From positions 1 to 23,436 of IMG/VR virus record IMGVR_UViG_3300025646_000384: a stretch of DNA of 23,436 nt. The stretch is one strand, 5' to 3'. This stretch comes from a virus. Shown here piece by piece: positions 6,839 through 12,949 of this stretch. Position numbers and translations under genes: made by a program. Under the pieces are notes generated by a model, which worked only from the letters and a program-made list of their open reading frames with translations, had not been told where the DNA came from and did not search any database. Numbering within the stretch: position 1 is the first letter of the stretch; the number at the start of each line of letters is the position of its first letter.

Positions 6839-7596
6839 TGAGTACATTACTAATTGACGCTGATGTTATAGCTTATCAAATATCTTTTTCTACGGAAGAA
6901 GCTATTAGATGGGGTAAAGAAGAAGATGAATACGCTATATGGACTTTACATAGCGACGAACAAGATTGTGTTAGAAAAATTAAAGATTATTACAATAGTA
7001 TAATTTCTGATACTCAGTGCAAAGAAATTATATCTGCGTTTAGCGATAAAGATAATTTTAGAAAAGATTTATTTCCTGATTATAAACTTAACAGAACTAA
7101 ACAAAGAAAACCTTTAACATTAAAATTTTGTAGAGATTATATTTATAAACATTATAACGGCTTTTCTAGACCGAGATTAGAAGCAGATGATGTATTAGGT
7201 ATTTTAGGGACTAGCGATACTATTAAAGGTAATAAAATAATATGTAGTATTGATAAAGACTTAAATCAAATAGCTGGATTACATTACAATCCAACACTTA
7301 AAGAATTTTACGGCATTACTCAAAAACAAGCTGATTATAATTTTTATTATCAATGTTTAGTTGGAGACGCTACTGATAATTATAAAGGAGCTCCTTCTTA
7401 TGGTGATGTAAAAGCAAAAAAAGTTTTAACTACTAAAAGTAAAAACTTATGGAAGATTGTTAAGGATTGTTTTATTGAACAAGGCTTAACAGAAGAAGAC
7501 GCTTTAACACAAGCACGTTTAGCTCGAATACTTAGAAATACTGATTACGATTTTAAAAATAAACAACCTATTTTATGGAGTGGAAATGACAAATAA
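6838..7596 (+). CDS. gp6: 5'-3' exonuclease (T7 gp6-like, FEN/PIN-type nuclease)
   Basis: A 252-residue member of the flap/5'-3' exonuclease superfamily, somewhat shorter than T7 gp6. Metal-binding motifs run in the expected order: LLIDADVIAY (Asp7, Asp9), the basic FRKDLFPDYKLNR (74-86) of the helical arch, EADD (115-118), DKDLNQ (139-144) and GDATDNYKG (176-184). These acidic residues form the two-metal site of the family. A degenerate helix-hairpin region (GDVKAKKVL) follows. It degrades host DNA for nucleotide recycling, removes primers and acts in concatemer formation. It starts one base before the end of the preceding gene and overlaps the DUF3310 gene by 11 nt at its 3' end. Confidence 0.93.
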   Translation: MSTLLIDADVIAYQISFSTEEAIRWGKEEDEYAIWTLHSDEQDCVRKIKDYYNSIISDTQCKEIISAFSDKDNFRKDLFPDYKLNRTKQRKPLTLKFCRDYIYKHYNGFSRPRLEADDVLGILGTSDTIKGNKIICSIDKDLNQIAGLHYNPTLKEFYGITQKQADYNFYYQCLVGDATDNYKGAPSYGDVKAKKVLTTKSKNLWKIVKDCFIEQGLTEEDALTQARLARILRNTDYDFKNKQPILWSGNDK

Positions 7597-7897
7597 AAAT
7601 ATGTTTGATGAAGTATTTCCACAAGGCAGACAGGTAGGCGGAAAACATTATAAAAATTTTCGCATTCAGCCGTATGAGTTTATATCTAAAAACAATCTTA
7701 GCTTCTTTCAAGGAAACGTTGTGAAATACGTTTGTAGATACTTGAACAAAAATGGAATAGAGGATTTAGAAAAAATAATTCACTATTGTCAATTAGAAAT
7801 TAAAAAAATTAAAGATGTAAAAAACAATGTGTTTAATAGTAAGCAGGTAATTACTGAAAAAGAATGGTTAAAAAGATTTAACAAGGATAAAAAATAA
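7586..7897 (+). CDS. DUF3310 protein (T7 gp1.7-like nucleotide kinase family)
   Basis: A 103-residue protein with the DUF3310 signature: GGKHYKNFRIQPYEFI (18-33), then FFQGNVVKYVCRY (40-52), and KNGIEDLEKIIHYCQLEI (55-72). T7 gp1.7, a nucleotide kinase that sensitises T7 to dideoxythymidine, carries the same domain, so a role in dNMP/dNTP supply is plausible; the domain alone does not prove kinase activity. The basic C-terminal tail is unremarkable. The ATG at 7586 is preceded by TGGAG (7576-7580) at 5 nt, which beats an in-frame GTG at 7580. Unlike in T7, the gene lies after the exonuclease, at the end of the replication block. It ends with a TAATG overlap with the next gene. Confidence 0.85.
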   Translation: MTNKNMFDEVFPQGRQVGGKHYKNFRIQPYEFISKNNLSFFQGNVVKYVCRYLNKNGIEDLEKIIHYCQLEIKKIKDVKNNVFNSKQVITEKEWLKRFNKDKK

Positions 7898-8148
7898 TGA
7901 ATGATAATATTGTTAAAAAATGGAAAAAGAAAACTTGGATAAATGCAGATATTTTATTTGAAGACGAGTTTTATGCAAAAACACCTGATTTAAATAAAAC
8001 GTTCCCACCAAGTATAAAAGCAACTTACACAGTAATTGGACAAAACTCTACAAGATCAACTTTAGAAGAATTACCAATAGATAATAAAAATGAAAAAACT
8101 ACTGAACAAGATACTGACTTGGATCAAGATATATCCACCAAAATATAA
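7897..8148 (+). CDS. Hypothetical protein (83 aa)
   Basis: Not recognised. The N-terminal half (IVKKWKKKTWINADILFEDEFYAKTPDLNKTFPPS) is basic and aromatic, the C-terminal half is polar and acidic (ELPIDNKNEKTTEQDTDLDQD) and likely disordered. The start shares a base with the stop of the DUF3310 gene (TAATG), which supports it as a real, coupled gene. The last 59 nt overlap the following gene in another frame. That long overlap covers only the low-complexity tail, so the tail may be unconstrained. Confidence 0.65.
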   Translation: MNDNIVKKWKKKTWINADILFEDEFYAKTPDLNKTFPPSIKATYTVIGQNSTRSTLEELPIDNKNEKTTEQDTDLDQDISTKI

Positions 8149-8413
8149 ATTTGTATTAGTCTTTTGGGAAGACGCAAACTCCGATAGCACTTGGAACGAT
8201 TTAGAATTTATAGAAGATATGCTTCCTACTATTTGTCTTAGTGTTGGTTTTCTTATTAAAAAGACAGACAATTCTTTTGTATTAGCTTCTGACTTTACAA
8301 TTGAAGAAAAAAACGACGATTTTATTTTTGCTGACGGCGGAAATACTATGGTCATACCTACCAAAAACGTACTCAAAGTAGTACCAATCCCCCTTAAAAT
8401 ACAACCCAAATAG
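8090..8413 (+). CDS. Hypothetical small phage protein (107 aa), beta-rich
   Basis: Not firmly identified. After a basic start (MKKLLNKILTWIKIYPPKYK), the protein reads as alternating beta strands: FVLVFWEDANS, MLPTICLSVGFLIKKTDNSFVLASDF, and TMVIPTKNVLKVVPI. This order (aromatic strand with acidic residues, a C-x-x-V-G-x-L turn, a strand with Leu-Ala, and a final I-P strand) recalls small uncharacterised proteins seen in many tailed phages, but I cannot name a family. The start ATG at 8090 lies 59 nt inside the previous gene and has no clear ribosome binding site; an internal start is not obvious. The basic N-terminus could be an extension before the conserved part. Confidence 0.75.
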   Translation: MKKLLNKILTWIKIYPPKYKFVLVFWEDANSDSTWNDLEFIEDMLPTICLSVGFLIKKTDNSFVLASDFTIEEKNDDFIFADGGNTMVIPTKNVLKVVPIPLKIQPK

Positions 8414-8434
8414 TTGCTCTCTTGGATATAACTT

Positions 8435-8623
8435 ATGATTTCACAAGAATTAATTAACTATCTGGAAAAACAATTCCCAGATAAATGCCCAGATTTAAAC
8501 GATAATGAAAGAAAAGTGTGGTTTAAAGCAGGTCAATCAAGTGTCGTATCTCATTTAAAAAAGATCTTAAATGAAAAAGAAAACAATATTTTAAAAGAAA
8601 CAATAATAGGAGATATTAAATAA
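8435..8623 (+). CDS. Hypothetical small protein (62 aa)
   Basis: Not recognised by function. The sequence contains a motif common in small phage proteins, KVWFKAGQSSVVSHLKKIL (about residues 28-46), embedded in a mostly helical, charged chain. It follows a 21-nt gap, one of the few left of the capsid gene, and a weak GGA-containing ribosome site. The stop shares a base with the start of the next gene (TAATG), so the two are probably translated together just ahead of the structural genes. Confidence 0.7.
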   Translation: MISQELINYLEKQFPDKCPDLNDNERKVWFKAGQSSVVSHLKKILNEKENNILKETIIGDIK

Positions 8624-8850
8624 TGTGTGGATTTTCTAGACCGTCATTACCACCTCCTCCTCCAACCCCAGCTCCTCCCGCAACAGAAGTTAATGCTAAT
8701 AGTGCAAGTTTAAGAGAGAATGCTCCTAAAGCTGTGCAAACTAATACATCAAGTTCAGTTAGCTACTCTAAAAAAAGAGGGAAACAAGCTTTAAGAATAC
8801 CTTTACAAGTTAATGTTGGATCGAGTGGTACTGGTGCAAACGTACCTTAA
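8623..8850 (+). CDS. Proline-rich small protein upstream of portal (75 aa)
   Basis: The 75-residue protein starts MCGFSRPS, followed by a proline run (LPPPPPTPAPP), a Ser/Asn/Ala-rich linker and a conserved-looking end, KKRGKQALRIPLQVNVGSSGTGANVP. Similar short proteins with an MCG start, proline stretch and RG-x-x-x-L-x-I-P-L end sit next to portal genes in many podoviruses; their function is not known to me. There is no hydrophobic signal, so lipoprotein processing at Cys2 is unlikely. AGGAG upstream (8609-8613) suits the ATG. The location suggests a virion or assembly role, but this is inference. Confidence 0.75.
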   Translation: MCGFSRPSLPPPPPTPAPPATEVNANSASLRENAPKAVQTNTSSSVSYSKKRGKQALRIPLQVNVGSSGTGANVP

Positions 8851-8865
8851 CAATAAATTATAATT

Positions 8866-10431
8866 ATGCACAATTATACAACAGCTAAATCAAGATATAA
8901 TACGCTAGAGGCAATACGAGATCCTTTTCTCGATCGTGCTCGGGACAGTGCTGAGTTTACGATCCCATCTATTATGCCTCGTGATTATCACAATAGGCAT
9001 ACTATTCTATCAACGCCATATCAAGGCATAGGTGCAAGAGGTACTAACAACCTTTCTTCTAAACTACTTCTAGCTTTACTTCCCCCAAATCAACCTTTCT
9101 TTAGACTAACACTTGACGAGTTCACGTTATCAGAACTTGCTGGTAGAGATGATATGAAAGGCGAATTTGAAAAAGCTATGGGTTCAATAGAACGTGTAGT
9201 TATGAACGAAATGGAAGTTAATAATTTTAGAACAGCATTATTTGAAGCTATTAAACATCTTATTATTTGTGGAAACGTTCTTCTTTATATTACTCCAGAA
9301 TTAAAAATGAAAGTTTATCATTTAGATCGATATGTCATAAAAAGAGACGGTATTGGAAATATATTAGAAATTATTACAAAAGATATGGTTGCTCCATCTT
9401 CTTTAACAGAAGAACAAAAATTATTAATAGATGGAGATAGAAGTAAAGACGGATATGAAGACACAATAGAAATTTATACTTGTGTTAAAAAATCTGAGAA
9501 CGGAAAAAAATGGGAAGTACACCAAGAGATAAATGAAAAAATAGTTCCTTCTTCTATTGGTAGTTACCCAATTGATAAAAACGCATTTATACCTCTTAGA
9601 TATACTTCAATTGATAATGCTGATTATGGTCGAGGATTTATTGAAGAATACATCGGCGACCTTCGTAGTCTTGAAGCTTTATACAGAGCTGTTGTTGAAG
9701 GATCAGCGGCGGCAAGTAAAGTTCTTTTCTTAGTAAAACCTAATGGCAGTACAAGACTTAAAACTTTATCTGAAAGTCCTAACGGTGCAATAAGAGAAGG
9801 TAACGCAGAAGATGTAACTACACTTCAAGTTAATAAATTCTCAGATTTTAATATTGCATTTCAAACAATGAAATTAATTGAAGAAAGATTACAATTTGCT
9901 TTTATGCTTAATACTTCTGTTCAAAGAAATAATGACAGAGTTACAGCAACAGAAATTAATTATGTGTCTAAAGAATTAGACGATAGTTTAGGTGGTTTGT
10001 ATTCTTTATTATCACAAGAATTACAATTACCTTTGATTAATAGATTAATGCATCAAATGGAAAAAAAGAAAGCGTTACCAGCTTTACCTAAAGAAAGCAT
10101 ACGTCCTAAAATAGTTACAGGACTTGAAGCTTTAGGTAGATCAAGTGACCTTCAAAGATTAAATATGTTTGTCACTCAATTACAACCTTTTGCACAACAA
10201 TTGATGACATATTTAAATTTAGATGAATATGTAAAAAGAGTTGGAACATCATTAGGTGTTGAGATGGAAGGTTTGATTAAATCTCCACAACAAGTACAAG
10301 CTGAACAAATGGCTATGCAACAACAAATGATGATGGAACAAAATTCCCCTGCCGTAGTAAAAGAAGGTATGGGTATGGTCAGGGATAGTTTTAAAAACCA
10401 AAGGGAGAAAAACATTAAGAAGGAGAAATAA
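8866..10431 (+). CDS. gp8: Portal / head-tail connector protein (T7 gp8-like)
   Basis: A 521-residue portal protein, close to the T7 gp8 length of about 536. The N-terminus has the family pattern: a helix with R-x-x-x-L, then DSAEFTIPSIMPRDY and PYQGIGARGTNNLSSKLLLALLPPNQPFFRL. The middle has GRGFIEEYIGDLRSLEALYRAVVEGSAAASK, matching the portal core, and RVTATEINYVSKELDDSLGG, matching the stem/crown part. The C-terminus is rich in Gln and Met (about 474-497), as in the crown helices of relatives. Twelve copies form the vertex through which DNA is packaged and ejected and to which tail tube A attaches. The ATG at 8866 has no obvious ribosome binding site. The stop overlaps the scaffold start (TAATG). 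Confidence 0.95.
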   Translation: MHNYTTAKSRYNTLEAIRDPFLDRARDSAEFTIPSIMPRDYHNRHTILSTPYQGIGARGTNNLSSKLLLALLPPNQPFFRLTLDEFTLSELAGRDDMKGEFEKAMGSIERVVMNEMEVNNFRTALFEAIKHLIICGNVLLYITPELKMKVYHLDRYVIKRDGIGNILEIITKDMVAPSSLTEEQKLLIDGDRSKDGYEDTIEIYTCVKKSENGKKWEVHQEINEKIVPSSIGSYPIDKNAFIPLRYTSIDNADYGRGFIEEYIGDLRSLEALYRAVVEGSAAASKVLFLVKPNGSTRLKTLSESPNGAIREGNAEDVTTLQVNKFSDFNIAFQTMKLIEERLQFAFMLNTSVQRNNDRVTATEINYVSKELDDSLGGLYSLLSQELQLPLINRLMHQMEKKKALPALPKESIRPKIVTGLEALGRSSDLQRLNMFVTQLQPFAQQLMTYLNLDEYVKRVGTSLGVEMEGLIKSPQQVQAEQMAMQQQMMMEQNSPAVVKEGMGMVRDSFKNQREKNIKKEK

Positions 10432-11189
10432 TGGTTGATAAAGTAGAAATGCCTGTCGAAGAAGTAAAAGAGACACAAGAATATTTAGACGAAATGTCTA
10501 AAAAGGCTGATGGTGCAAATAATGTTGCAAACAATGAAACAGCCCCAAGTGAAGAACCTAAAAAGGAAGAACTGATACTTGGTAAATTTAAATCACAAGA
10601 AGATTTAATCAAGTCTTATCAAGAACTTGAAAGAAAACAAACTGAGCTTAATAAGCCAAAAGAAACTAAAGATGAAAAACCTTTAGAAGCTAATCAAAAA
10701 GTAAATTTTGATTTTTCTTTAGCTCAAAAAGAATTTGATGACACTGGAGAATTAAGTGAAAAAACAATTGAATCTTTAGAGCAAGCTGGCTTACCTAAAT
10801 CTTATATAGATAATTATATTGCAGGTTTAGACGCTGTTGCAAAACAATTTGAACAACGAGCGTTTGAAAGCACAGGTGGCGAAGAAAATTATAAACAGAT
10901 GACAGATTGGGTTAGTAAAACTTTATCTGAATCTGAAATAAAACAATTTAATGATAACATTGGTAGAGATAATGATACTGCATTATTTACAATTAAAGGT
11001 ATGTATGCACGTTACTCTGCTGAAACTAGAGAACCTAATTTAGCTACAGGTTCTAATGCACAACAATCTGGATCAGGATATGAAAGTATTGGTCAAATGA
11101 AAGCTGATATGGCAAATCCTAAATATGCTACAGATAGTGCATTTAGAAAAATGGTAGCTGACAAGGTTTCTCGATCTAAAGTTATCTAA
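10431..11189 (+). CDS. gp9: Capsid assembly scaffolding protein (T7 gp9-like)
   Basis: A 252-residue acidic, mostly helical protein in the gp9 slot between portal and capsid. The N-terminal part (residues about 1-90) is a Glu/Lys-rich, low-complexity region, followed by LILGKFKSQEDLIKSYQELERK, a pattern typical of podovirus scaffolds. The C-terminal part is GSGYESIGQMKADMANPKYATDSAFRKMVADKVSRS, where the M-x-D-P/N-x-Y/F segment is widely shared among T7-like scaffolds and probably contacts the capsid protein. It templates procapsid assembly and leaves before maturation. GAAGGAG (10419-10425) lies just before the ATG, giving good translation. Confidence 0.92.
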   Translation: MVDKVEMPVEEVKETQEYLDEMSKKADGANNVANNETAPSEEPKKEELILGKFKSQEDLIKSYQELERKQTELNKPKETKDEKPLEANQKVNFDFSLAQKEFDDTGELSEKTIESLEQAGLPKSYIDNYIAGLDAVAKQFEQRAFESTGGEENYKQMTDWVSKTLSESEIKQFNDNIGRDNDTALFTIKGMYARYSAETREPNLATGSNAQQSGSGYESIGQMKADMANPKYATDSAFRKMVADKVSRSKVI

Positions 11190-11329
11190 ATAAAATTCAA
11201 AGGATAAATTGCTGTCCTTGAATAGCAAGTAAAAGTAAGGCTTAACCCGTCTGAGGACGGATAATTCTGAAACTGAAATTACTACGCTTTATTAGCAACA
11301 ACCTATAATAACAAAAGGAGATATATATA
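11190..11329 (+). promoter_or_regulatory. Non-coding leader of the major capsid gene with predicted hairpins
   Basis: The longest non-coding stretch in the window. Hairpin 1: TTCAAAGGA (11196-11204) with TCCTTGAA (11215-11222), one bulged A. Competing stem: TTGCT (11209-11213) with AGCAA (11224-11228) or with a second AGCAA at 11294-11298; both exclude hairpin 1. Hairpin 2: CCGTC-TGAG-GACGG (11247-11260), a perfect 5-bp G+C-rich stem unusual in this A+T-rich genome. No T-run follows, so neither looks like an intrinsic terminator. The location before the most expressed late gene suggests a late promoter and an RNA structure for stability or processing. The exact promoter is not identifiable. 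Confidence 0.55.
11315..11320 (+). promoter_or_regulatory. Strong Shine-Dalgarno site of the major capsid gene
   Basis: AAGGAG followed by ATATATATA and the ATG at 11330, a 9-nt spacing. The AAGGAGATATA string is strikingly like the T7 gene 10 ribosome binding site. Many other genes in the window have weak or no such site, so this fits the high expression expected for capsid protein. Confidence 0.85.
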
Positions 11330-12268
11330 ATGTCAAATTATACTGTATCAAATATAGGTCAGAATGCTGGTCAAGGTAGTACTACAGCTTCTTTTCTGAA
11401 AATTTTCAGCGGAGAAGTTATTACTGCTTTTGAAACAGCAAACTCGACTCTAGACAAACACTTAGTTAGAACAATTAGTTCTGGCAAAAGTGCACAATTC
11501 CCAATCGTAGGTAAAGCTTCGGCGAGTTATCATACAGCGGGAAATGAAATCACTGGTGGTTCAATAACTCACAATGAGAGAACAATCTCTATTGAGAACT
11601 TATTAATTGCACCTGTGTTTATCGCAAAAATAGACGAAGCTATGTCTCATTACGACGTAAGATCTATCTATTCGAAAGAATTAGGCAGAGCTCTTGCGAA
11701 CCAGATGGACAAGCACGTTTACCAAAACCTTATCTTAAATAGTAGAGGTTTAGCGGCTTCTCCGCAAGTGGCTGGTCAGCAAATAACTGACGCAGACTTT
11801 GCAACGAACGCTACTTCTGCTGCTGCTTCTATTTTTAGTGCGGCTCAGAAATTAGATGAGAAAGATGTACCAGCTGACGACAGATATTGTGCTGTTAGTC
11901 CTGCGGTATATTACAATCTAATCCAAGCAACTACTGTTATAAACAGAGATTGGGGTGGATCAGGTTCTTACTCTGATGGTAAAGTTTTAAAAGTTGCAGG
12001 TATTAACATTGTACCTACAAACAATTTACCATCTTCAAACATTACAACTGGTGTTGACGCTGGTTCTTCTACAAGCTTTGCAGGGAACTTCTCAACTACT
12101 GTTGGTGTTGTTTGGCAGAAAAATGCGGTTGGAACTGTTAAGTTAATGGACTTGTCTACTGAGATGGATTACCAAATCCAAAGACAAGGTACGTTACTTG
12201 TAGCTAAATACGCTATGGGTCACGCTCCATTGAACCCAATTTGTTCAATCGAAATCAAAACTGCGTAA
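11330..12268 (+). CDS. gp10: Major capsid protein (T7 gp10A-like)
   Basis: A 312-residue HK97-fold capsid protein of the T7 type. Recognisable segments: FLKIFSGEVITAFETANSTLDKHLVRTISSGKSAQFPIVGKASASYHT (about 23-70), in which T7-like capsids share F-x-x-x-V-x-x-A-F and GKSAQFP; IDEAMSHYDVRSIYSKELGRALANQMDK (about 101-128); and DDRYCAVSPAVYYNLI (about 182-197). It forms the icosahedral shell on the scaffold. Codon use differs from neighbours, with more C-ending codons (AAC, TTC, ATC), as expected for a highly expressed gene. A strong ribosome site precedes it and a terminator-like hairpin follows. No slippage site for a minor longer form was noticed. Confidence 0.95.
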   Translation: MSNYTVSNIGQNAGQGSTTASFLKIFSGEVITAFETANSTLDKHLVRTISSGKSAQFPIVGKASASYHTAGNEITGGSITHNERTISIENLLIAPVFIAKIDEAMSHYDVRSIYSKELGRALANQMDKHVYQNLILNSRGLAASPQVAGQQITDADFATNATSAAASIFSAAQKLDEKDVPADDRYCAVSPAVYYNLIQATTVINRDWGGSGSYSDGKVLKVAGINIVPTNNLPSSNITTGVDAGSSTSFAGNFSTTVGVVWQKNAVGTVKLMDLSTEMDYQIQRQGTLLVAKYAMGHAPLNPICSIEIKTA

Positions 12269-12289
12269 TTAATTACGTTTGTTTTATTT

Positions 12290-12313
12290 GGGAGGCGGGG
12301 AAACTCGCCTCTC
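12290..12313 (+). terminator. Terminator-like hairpin after the capsid gene
   Basis: GGGAGGCG (12290-12297) pairs with CGCCTCTC (12306-12313), eight pairs including one G-T wobble, with an 8-base loop. It is followed by an A+T-rich segment (ATTTAATTTTAT near 12320-12332) but no strict T-run. The stem is very G+C-rich for this genome. T7 has its terminator T-phi in the same place, after gene 10, so a partial terminator for the phage RNA polymerase that lowers tail-gene expression is likely. Confidence 0.7.
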
Positions 12314-12334
12314 ATAACCTATTTAATTTTATAT

Positions 12335-12949
12335 ATGACACTTACAGTTACTACAAAACTCGAAGCAGTTAATACTATGCTTACGTCGATAGGAGAAAGT
12401 CCTGTTAACACAATAACATCTTCAACTACAACAGACGTTTCTATTGCTATTCAAATTTTAGATAATGTTTCAAGAGAAGTACAAAGTGTTGGTTGGTATT
12501 TTAATACTGATACTAATTATAAATTAGTTAAAAATACTTCTGGTGAAGTTGATTTACCTTCAAATTGTTTAAGAGTAGACAACTCTAATCAAGACGCAGA
12601 TTTAGATTTAGTAGAAAGAGGTAGAAAACTTTGGGACAGAGAAAATCATACTTTTATAATTAATAAAGATATTAGAGTTAACATTACTTGGTTTTTAGAT
12701 TTTCAAGATTTACCTGAGACAGCTCGAAGGTATATCACTATTAGAGCGGCAAGAATTTTTCAAGATAGAATGTTAGCTTCTGAAACACTACACACGTTTC
12801 ATCAAGTTGACGAAATACAAGCGTTGTCAGCTTTAAAAGAACACGAAGGAGATACTAGAGATCATAGTATTTTTGATAACTACAGTACATACAGAGTTAT
12901 AGACCGAGACAATTATCAACCGACTAAAACTACAATTACAGATGAATAA
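12335..12949 (+). CDS. gp11: Tail tubular protein A, adaptor (T7 gp11-like)
   Basis: A 204-residue protein near the T7 gp11 length (196). It begins LEAVNTMLTSIGESPVNTI, the characteristic start of this adaptor family, followed by SREVQSVGWYFNTDTNYKL (about 46-64), DLPSNCLRVD (about 73-82) and LPETARRYITIRAARIFQDRML (about 126-147). All are typical family blocks. A ring of this protein joins the portal to the nozzle and carries the tail fibres. The ATG at 12335 has no clear ribosome binding site and lies 66 nt after the capsid gene, past the terminator-like hairpin. The stop overlaps the next start (TAATG). Confidence 0.95.
   Translation: MTLTVTTKLEAVNTMLTSIGESPVNTITSSTTTDVSIAIQILDNVSREVQSVGWYFNTDTNYKLVKNTSGEVDLPSNCLRVDNSNQDADLDLVERGRKLWDRENHTFIINKDIRVNITWFLDFQDLPETARRYITIRAARIFQDRMLASETLHTFHQVDEIQALSALKEHEGDTRDHSIFDNYSTYRVIDRDNYQPTKTTITDE

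Noticed and set aside
8071-8409. Open frame of 112 residues on the minus strand
   Set aside because: It is an antisense shadow of the 8090-8413 gene, has no ribosome site, and every supported gene is on the + strand.
10176-10612. Three overlapping minus-strand frames across the portal-scaffold junction
   Set aside because: They lie opposite two well-supported genes; their Cys/Phe/Leu-rich proteins are typical of antisense reading of Gln/Lys-rich codons.
11247-11260. Hairpin considered as an intrinsic terminator of the scaffold transcript
   Set aside because: No T-run follows and a strong ribosome site for the capsid gene lies downstream; it is listed instead as part of a structured leader.
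11246-11280. Hammerhead-ribozyme-like core: CTGAGGA at 11251-11257 followed by GAAA at about 11268
   Set aside because: The string matches CUGANGA, but a stem II closing directly onto a free GAAA is not possible with this sequence, and no stems I and III with a cleavage triplet could be found. The hairpin CCGTC-TGAG-GACGG explains the sequence better.
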